DNA of 64,000 nt from Syngnathus acus. Lineage: Eukaryota; Chordata; Actinopteri; Syngnathiformes; Syngnathidae. The translations under genes and the position numbers were made by a program. The stretch covers positions 2,346,500 to 2,410,499 of the forward strand of contig NC_051098.1 of assembly GCF_901709675.1 (NCBI RefSeq). The letters are read 5' to 3'. The notes beneath the pieces are model-generated. The model had not been told where the DNA came from, did not search any database, and saw only the letters and a list, made by a program, of their open reading frames with translations. Below, piece by piece: positions 58,388 through 64,000 of the stretch (position 1 is the stretch's first letter; each line of letters starts with the position of its first letter).

Positions 58388-58706
58388 GTAATTATAGTTA
58401 ATTAATGTAATTATATTTGGCCCGCGAAAACAAATCACCTTTGTATCAATACTAAATTTGCAAATTATCTTCACTTTTGAAAAATAGAGGTGTTTCTAGC
58501 AATTTTTATTACCATTCATCTTTTTAAAAATTTGAACAGTTCTTACTAGTCTCTGATTCCAAAACTACTTATTTATCAGTTTGTTTTGTAGCCTATACTG
58601 TATATGAGACGTTCATACATTTATTTGGGTTGAAAGTCATAATGGCCTTCCGAAGGAAACTATGACTACGATGCGGCCATAGACGAAAATTAGTTTGAAA
58701 CCCCTG

Positions 58707-60309
58707 GTCTACAAGAAGGACAATCTATCAAACACCAAAGTTGTAACCTGGGCAGATTACCAACATTAAATTCACCATTATTGTTTTTTTTTAAATAAAT
58801 CACTAACATTACTGACAAGAATAATTTGTTTTTGCATCAAATAGTCTAATGAAATCAGATTTGTGCAGCATGTTCTTGGGTGAAACATTCTCACTAAATG
58901 ATCGTGATGGGTTATTTAGCAGCTCCCATGGTCATCAGCATCACAATGGCAGCTTTAAGGTAAAGTATACTAGAAAGCACTAAAGCCATAAACAATGAAT
59001 ACATATGAGTGCACATGCTTCATTGAGCATGTATAGCACAAACATATCTCATCTTCTTGCTTGCTTTAACTGAAGCTGTGTCAGCAGTCTCTTGATCTTA
59101 TATGCTTGCAGTATTGCCAAAATTATTAGCAGATATGTCATAAGACAGGCACAAGAGTCAGAAGAACATATGGTTTTGATATTACAAATACTAATACTCT
59201 TTTTAACAACTTTGACATTTTATCAAATGCACTTGCCTTAAAGAAAATGTCAAAATTTGTTTAAAATAAAATTCTTTAAAATATTAAACCCATCAATTAT
59301 TTTTTTTATTGTATCCTCATTTTTGACATGGGAAATTATGGCAATTTTAAGTCTGTGTTGAATGACATTGGTTTCATATTTAATAATTACAATAATAATA
59401 ATAATAATAAATGGATGGATGGATAATAATAATAATAATAATAATAAAAGGTTAAAATAAGAAACCAACAACTAAATGACCTTTGGTTAGGAAAAGCAAA
59501 TCATATTGAAAATGAAATAAGTGATGAAGCTATCGTGGGTCTCCCGCTCACAAGAAATTATGTGAGTTAAAAAGCATGTAGGATGTAATTTTATTTGTCC
59601 GCTTTGTGAAAAAATAAAACAATGAATTCAATCGCTTCCCCTTGAGAGTTCATGATGCAATTTCTTTCACTTTTAAAAACTAAATTAGCCAGCAAAATTC
59701 ATACAAAGTAGGAAGATGAAAGCGTCTTCAGTGTGCAATGCAACAGCACATGAAAACGCACAACTGCACACATGCCAAGTGTAGAAAGAGCCCACTTCTA
59801 TCAAATGGCACCCAGCCCTGAAAAGACTAAAGAAGAAAAAAGTATGTGGCAGGCATTTTGGGAATCAGTATCATTTGGCAACAACAGAACTGTCTACATG
59901 AAACAAAAGCTTTTTGGCAATACACGGAGCTATGGCAAAACATCTTACGAAAATACAAAGCGACAAAGAGATTAAGAAACAATCTACTATCATGACAATC
60001 CTAAACACTTTGGCTCAATTACATCCAGGATGGGAGCTGAATGACAATGACAAGAAGCCAGTCTGGTGATAACAAAGCCACCGTGTGGACAGAACATTAA
60101 GTTTAAAAACTAAGCAAATCCTGAGAGGATACACCGCAAAGTTGTGACACCACAAACGTATTAAAATGTTTTCCCCCAACGTTTGCTGTTGTTCTGTGTC
60201 TGTGTGCAATAGCAACAACAAATGAGGTCAACTTTGCATGCAAGACGAGTGGCTAAAGCTGTATTTCAGAAAGTGGTGCTAAACACAGCACACACAAAGA
60301 TGCTGGCTC
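58707..60309. other. Convergent intergenic region or MYO18A 3' UTR
   Basis: No gene or complete transposon recognised. The part nearest 60310 is probably the 3' UTR of the MYO18A terminal exon on the - strand. Confidence 0.4.
59386..59455. repeat. (AAT)n microsatellite with GGAT insert
   Basis: AAT repeat interrupted by ATGGATGGATGG. Confidence 0.92.
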
Positions 60310-60451
60310 TTAAGGTTCATCATCATCACCATCCTTTAGTTGATTGCTATATCTGTATCCAGAAGTGTACACAGAACCCTGGGCAGCGTCTTCTTTTTCA
60401 TCTGCCTCCTCTTCGTCTGATCTGACACAGTATCGCCTTCTGTCGGTGGGG
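60310..60451 (-). CDS. myo18a: MYO18A terminal coding exon (small), inferred
   Basis: On the - strand an acceptor (ACCCCCTCCAG) precedes an open stretch reading PTDRRRYCVRSDEEEADEKE and ending GDDDEP before TAA at 60310. The first base completes a codon begun in an upstream exon. The pattern serine-proline-threonine, then arginine-serine-aspartate plus acidic residues, resembles the end of the long human MYO18A isoform as I recall it. PIPOX and MYO18A are tail-to-tail in human, and the same arrangement is seen here. MYO18A is an unconventional myosin acting at the Golgi and on actin. Confidence 0.6.
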
Positions 60452-61290
60452 CTGGAGGGGGTCAGAATTTGAGAAGTTAATGTTAATGAAAGCAATATGA
60501 CAAGCAATATTGTATACACTGCTTGATTTAAAAGACAATGAAAAAAGTTAAGTTGGAGGATTCTTAGTTTCCAAAATAATAGTATATCCCTTGTCAGGGT
60601 ATTGAATTGATCTCAACTGGAGTGTTCTGGCTGCCTTAGAAGACGTTGTGTCCCTCATTTGAGCAGGCTGGTGCAGTAACTTGCAAGAACTGATGATGAA
60701 CGTTTTGTAAGACAGCCAGAGCAGTCCAGTTCCCATCGATTCAATGCCCTAAGAATTAATTGACCTGAATGAATAAGACTATTGACAGGCATATATCCAG
60801 GAGGGAAGAGAAAAATGAACCAGTGCCTCAACCCTTTCGGAAACAAGCTCCTTTCACACTAGTCGCCGACTTTCTCCGTGCTCTTTTTGTTCTGGTTCAC
60901 CGTCATGTAAAGCTTCCTATTTAAAAGCAATCCTCGCTATTTCAGACACTTGATTTGGCATCCCCGCGCATCTAATCATCTGAACGAACGAAGCCTTCAC
61001 AGCTGCGCACTCCGCAAGATAGAGGCGAATAAATGCAGTCTACAACTAGACATTTCATGAGCCAATTTGTCTGAAACACAGTGTGAAAAAGGGGCTATTG
61101 AGTCTTCAAAATCACATTGGAGAAACTGAATCCTCCAACATACTGTAAAGGTCTAGGTCTTCAGGTCACAAATCTGCACTCCGAGACACCAAAAACCCAT
61201 GCAATGTGTTAAACCTGGAAACAACACCATACCTTGTAAGAATGGTTAAAAAAACTGATATATGGATAAACAATAACTTTTTTTCATATA
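60452..61290. other. Probable MYO18A intron, nothing else recognised
   Basis: Lies between the small and large 3' exons; no repeat ends seen. Confidence 0.4.
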
Positions 61291-61754
61291 CAGTAATCCC
61301 TCGCTACATCGCGGTTCGATTATCGCAGTTTCAGTATATCGCGGATTTAAAAAAAAAAAAAAATTCACAAATTCAAAATAAAAAATCTAAATTGAGGAAT
61401 TATGGCACGAAAGCTGCCCACACGCCAGCAGAAGGCAGGGAGTGTCCACACAATTGCAGTATGTACACTTGTACCTTTTTATAAAAAAAATTGTTATAAT
61501 AAGAGTTCTAAAAACATAGTATTTACAGTATTGTACTTTGACATATATATTTTTTTAAATAATAGAGTTCTAAAAACATATTTACAGTATGTACACTTGT
61601 ACCTTGTGATAAAAAAGTTGATATAATAATAGAAGAGTTCTAAAAACATTTACAGTATGTAGTATATTAACTACGTATACATGTCACAAACACACACACA
61701 CACACACACACACGTACGCACACAGAAACACACGCACACAGAAACACACACACA

Positions 61755-61786
<32 letters not shown>

Positions 61787-62217
61787 CACGCACACAGAAA
61801 CACACATGCACACAGAAACACGCAGACACGCACACAGAAACACGCACACACACACACGCACGCACACGCACGCACACAGGAACACACATGCACACAGAAA
61901 CACGCAGACACGCACACAGAAACACGCAGACACACACACACACGCACGCACACACACACACACACATGTATCATATTTATATTATTTATACATTATTTTT
62001 TTGTATGTCATTTATACTACGTATTAATATAGTATTTACGTGTTTGAAACTATTATTTAATGTTCTAATGATAACATGCACTTATATGGTTTAATATACA
62101 CTTATTGATACACAAACAATGTATGTATGTTAAAAAAAGGGTGAAATTACTTCGCAGATTTTCACATATCGCGGGTGGTCTTGGAACCAAGTATCTGCGA
62201 TAAACGAGGGATTACTG
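61291..62217. mobile_element. Mariner/pogo-type MITE with AC-repeat core
   Basis: Ends CAGTAATCCCTCGCTACATC and the inverted GATAAACGAGGGATTACTG, flanked by TA. Sub-terminal ATCGCGG strings occur at both ends. The core holds an AC-rich microsatellite at 61687-61968. A single related terminus lies at 39392. Confidence 0.87.
61687..61968. repeat. (AC)n microsatellite with GCAC and GAAACAC variants
   Basis: About 280 bp of AC repeats in which ACACGCAC and CACAGAAACACGC recur as higher units. All six frames are artificially open. Confidence 0.96.
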
Positions 62218-62585
62218 TACAACAGCTAAATTAGTACAAAGTGTGGTTTATTTTTGTCAGTTGTGCAGTCTCTGTGTAGTGCTGGAAGAGTGAAAGCTGT
62301 TTATTTTTTGGCCTTTTCTAGTGAGCATTAGGAAATTGCAGGAGGAATTAAATGCTGAGCATAATGGCTAAGAACTTGCTCTCAGACAAATTATCAACTT
62401 CTGTTTTGCAAATGAGAGGGAGATCTGAAAAAATAAATCGTGCAAACATGCTATGTGACTCTCAAATCAAACGAGAAGTGCAAAATGCAATGCCCTGCTT
62501 TATATGTGCCGAAGTTTGGATCACACCATGCTGTCAATTGTTTTTTTCAGAAATGTTGATACCAGGCAAACACCTACTGCAGACT

Positions 62586-64000
62586 TCAATCGCTATCCGG
62601 CCGATACATGTACTTCATCATCAGGCTGTCCACCTTCTTCTTCCTCTTTTTGTCATTCTTTTTGTTGAGGGTTTGGGACTCACTTTGAGGCCCACCATCT
62701 ACTTCCTCTTCTGGGTTGACAGCCTTCTGAGATGGGACTTTCTTCACACTGCTCGAGCTGCGGTAGGAGATGGTGGAAGCACTGGAGCTTGACTGAGACC
62801 CTGAGTCAGATTCTGAATCTGATGATGATGGTGATTTTTCCCTCTTTCTAGACGTTTTCTTGGTCTTCTTGGACCTCCTTGAAGAGCTGCTCCTGTGACT
62901 ACGATTGTCACTTGAACTTTCAGACTCCGAACTACGGCTTCGCTTCTTCTTCTTCTTGCCTTTACCCTTGCTCTTACTGTGGCGACTAATACAGCTGCTG
63001 GAGCTGCAAGACGGTCTCATGCAGCTCAGAGCTGATGCAGAGCGTTGAAGATTATTGCCAGGACGAGTAACTTTACTGTCTGCATTGTCTTTAGATTTTC
63101 CTTCCTCAGCCTCAGAGTCTTCTAAGCTCCGACGCTTGAATTGAATTGGTTTGAAACTTAATACTTCATTGATGGCTTTTTCCAGGTCTGGGTCGAGGTA
63201 GTTACGATGGCTTACAGGTTTGATATCCGCGTTATCTGTGAGATCATCGCCTACAGCTGATCGAGCTTGTGGCGGTGGCATGGAAATGCTGCGTCCAGAG
63301 GAAGCGTGGCTGTAAGATGACCTCTCAGTGAAGGCCACACTTCTGCTATCATCCATATCAAGATCAAACTCACTCAGACGGCAGCTACGTGCAAGTGACA
63401 AATGGGAATCGGCTTGACTGACACTACCAGGACTGCGACCGCCAGACCGTTTGCTTAAACAAGGGCTGCTAGGGTCACTGCCATAAAGTGATCGCCTTCC
63501 GCCATGCTCATCTAAGCGTGACGTGCTCTGATGACGTCCGAGTGTGTTTGAGAAACCCAATCTTAGGGTAGACTTTGCATCATCCTCTGGGCTTGACCCA
63601 AGGCAAGTCAAGGCCCGCCTTGGTGGAATAAATGAAATGGTTGATTCTTTGTCAATGTCACTCCAACGGCTTTCCATGCCTTTCCTGGACCGGTTGGCAT
63701 CTGAATAGGCCTGGGAGATAACAGATTCTCTGTCAACCATGTCATCCGCTGCCCATGATTTCTTGTTGGAGCTGGTTGAGTGGGTATCATCTTGAACATC
63801 AGTGCTTTTAGATTTAGACTTTTGTAAAGTCAAATTATCCTCCAACTCAGCATTTTCCTTCAGGACACTGAGCAGCTGGTCCCCTTTAGAATTGAGGTTG
63901 GGACGTTTTCTGTAACTGAGGGAGCTCATAACGGATAATGGCCGGCTTGTCTCTACATCTTTGCACTCTTTATTTGCCTCTTTCCATTCCTTATCATCCG
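62586..64000 (-). CDS. myo18a: MYO18A large alternative 3' exon with RS-rich tail, partial
   Basis: Open from the window's right edge to TGA at 62586, 470 residues with no start needed: 23 residues upstream of the first ATG (63929) are in frame, and the exon continues beyond the window. It begins DDKEWKEANKECKDVETSRP and then LSVMSSLSYRKRP. Residues about 30-330 are Ser-rich and charged, with DPDLEKAINEVLSFKPIQFK near 270. Residues about 335-415 are an RS-like low-complexity stretch (KGKKKKKRSRSSESESSS and similar) that also looks like a nuclear localisation signal. It ends KKVDSLMMKYMYRPDSD. No motor or coiled-coil part is in the window. The MYO18A name rests on synteny and position; I did not recognise the domain itself. 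Confidence 0.6.
   Translation of the reverse strand, partial: DDKEWKEANKECKDVETSRPLSVMSSLSYRKRPNLNSKGDQLLSVLKENAELEDNLTLQKSKSKSTDVQDDTHSTSSNKKSWAADDMVDRESVISQAYSDANRSRKGMESRWSDIDKESTISFIPPRRALTCLGSSPEDDAKSTLRLGFSNTLGRHQSTSRLDEHGGRRSLYGSDPSSPCLSKRSGGRSPGSVSQADSHLSLARSCRLSEFDLDMDDSRSVAFTERSSYSHASSGRSISMPPPQARSAVGDDLTDNADIKPVSHRNYLDPDLEKAINEVLSFKPIQFKRRSLEDSEAEEGKSKDNADSKVTRPGNNLQRSASALSCMRPSCSSSSCISRHSKSKGKGKKKKKRSRSSESESSSDNRSHRSSSSRRSKKTKKTSRKREKSPSSSDSESDSGSQSSSSASTISYRSSSSVKKVPSQKAVNPEEEVDGGPQSESQTLNKKNDKKRKKKVDSLMMKYMYRPDSD

Larger units (their letters stand above)
57345..58706. mobile_element. Outer hAT element (GGCCCGCG type), split
   Basis: AGGGGTGTCAAACTTTGGCC at 57346 and GTTTGAAACCCCTG ending 58706 are the two ends; TTTGGCCCGCG occurs inside both. 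The first and last parts flank a second hAT. Confidence 0.75.

Noticed and set aside
61667-61974. Cys/Val-rich and Thr/His-rich frames on both strands
   Set aside because: All derive from the AC microsatellite.

Overview
This window is from a vertebrate nuclear genome, almost certainly a teleost fish. It holds one complete host gene with eight spliced exons and the 3' end of a second. The rest is repeats of kinds typical of ray-finned fish: RTE elements with a GGAT tail, Tc1 transposons, hAT MITEs, tRNA-headed SINEs, L2-type LINE tails, gypsy and an endogenous retrovirus. I cannot name the species.

Host genes. PIPOX (peroxisomal sarcosine/pipecolate oxidase) runs on the + strand from 2748 to 38050. 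All eight coding exons splice with GT-AG junctions and keep one frame, giving 388 residues with the FAD-binding glycine motif and the flavin-linking cysteine. At the right edge, on the - strand, are two apparent alternative 3' coding exons (60310-60451 and 62586 to the edge). I assign them to MYO18A: human PIPOX and MYO18A are also tail-to-tail neighbours, and the small exon resembles the MYO18A C-terminus. PIPOX codes 1.17 kb but spans 35 kb because its introns are full of transposons.

Layout. 1-1700: a fold-back structure made of 167-bp tandem units in opposite orientations. 2.7-4.7 kb: PIPOX exons 1-2. 4.7-18.1 kb (intron 2): nested Tc1, TA-flanked MITEs, a LINE lacking its reverse transcriptase, an RTE, a Tc1 carrying a solo LTR, and an L2-type LINE with its endonuclease fused to its 3' tail. 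18.1-21.0 kb: exons 3-5. 21.0-28.7 kb (intron 5): an RTE split by a DNA element, itself holding a MITE with a 251-bp satellite that has a three-unit higher-order pattern, then two hAT elements. 28.7-38.1 kb: exons 6-8 with more MITEs, duplicated tRNA-Glu-like sequences, and an element encoding a small DNA-binding protein. 38.3-43 kb: a second large MITE and a decayed LINE. 43-56 kb: an old gypsy element split by a young retrovirus-like provirus with matching LTRs and a tRNA-Phe primer site, itself split by a hAT. 57.3-58.7 kb: SINE in hAT in hAT. 60-64 kb: MYO18A exons with one MITE in the intron.

No operon-like cooperation is expected. PIPOX is a metabolic enzyme and MYO18A a cytoskeletal protein; they share only their neighbourhood. 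The most unusual material is the repeat architecture: the fold-back array, the higher-order satellite inside a MITE, the DNA-binding miniprotein, the proviral deletion derivative, and the RS-rich alternative myosin tail.
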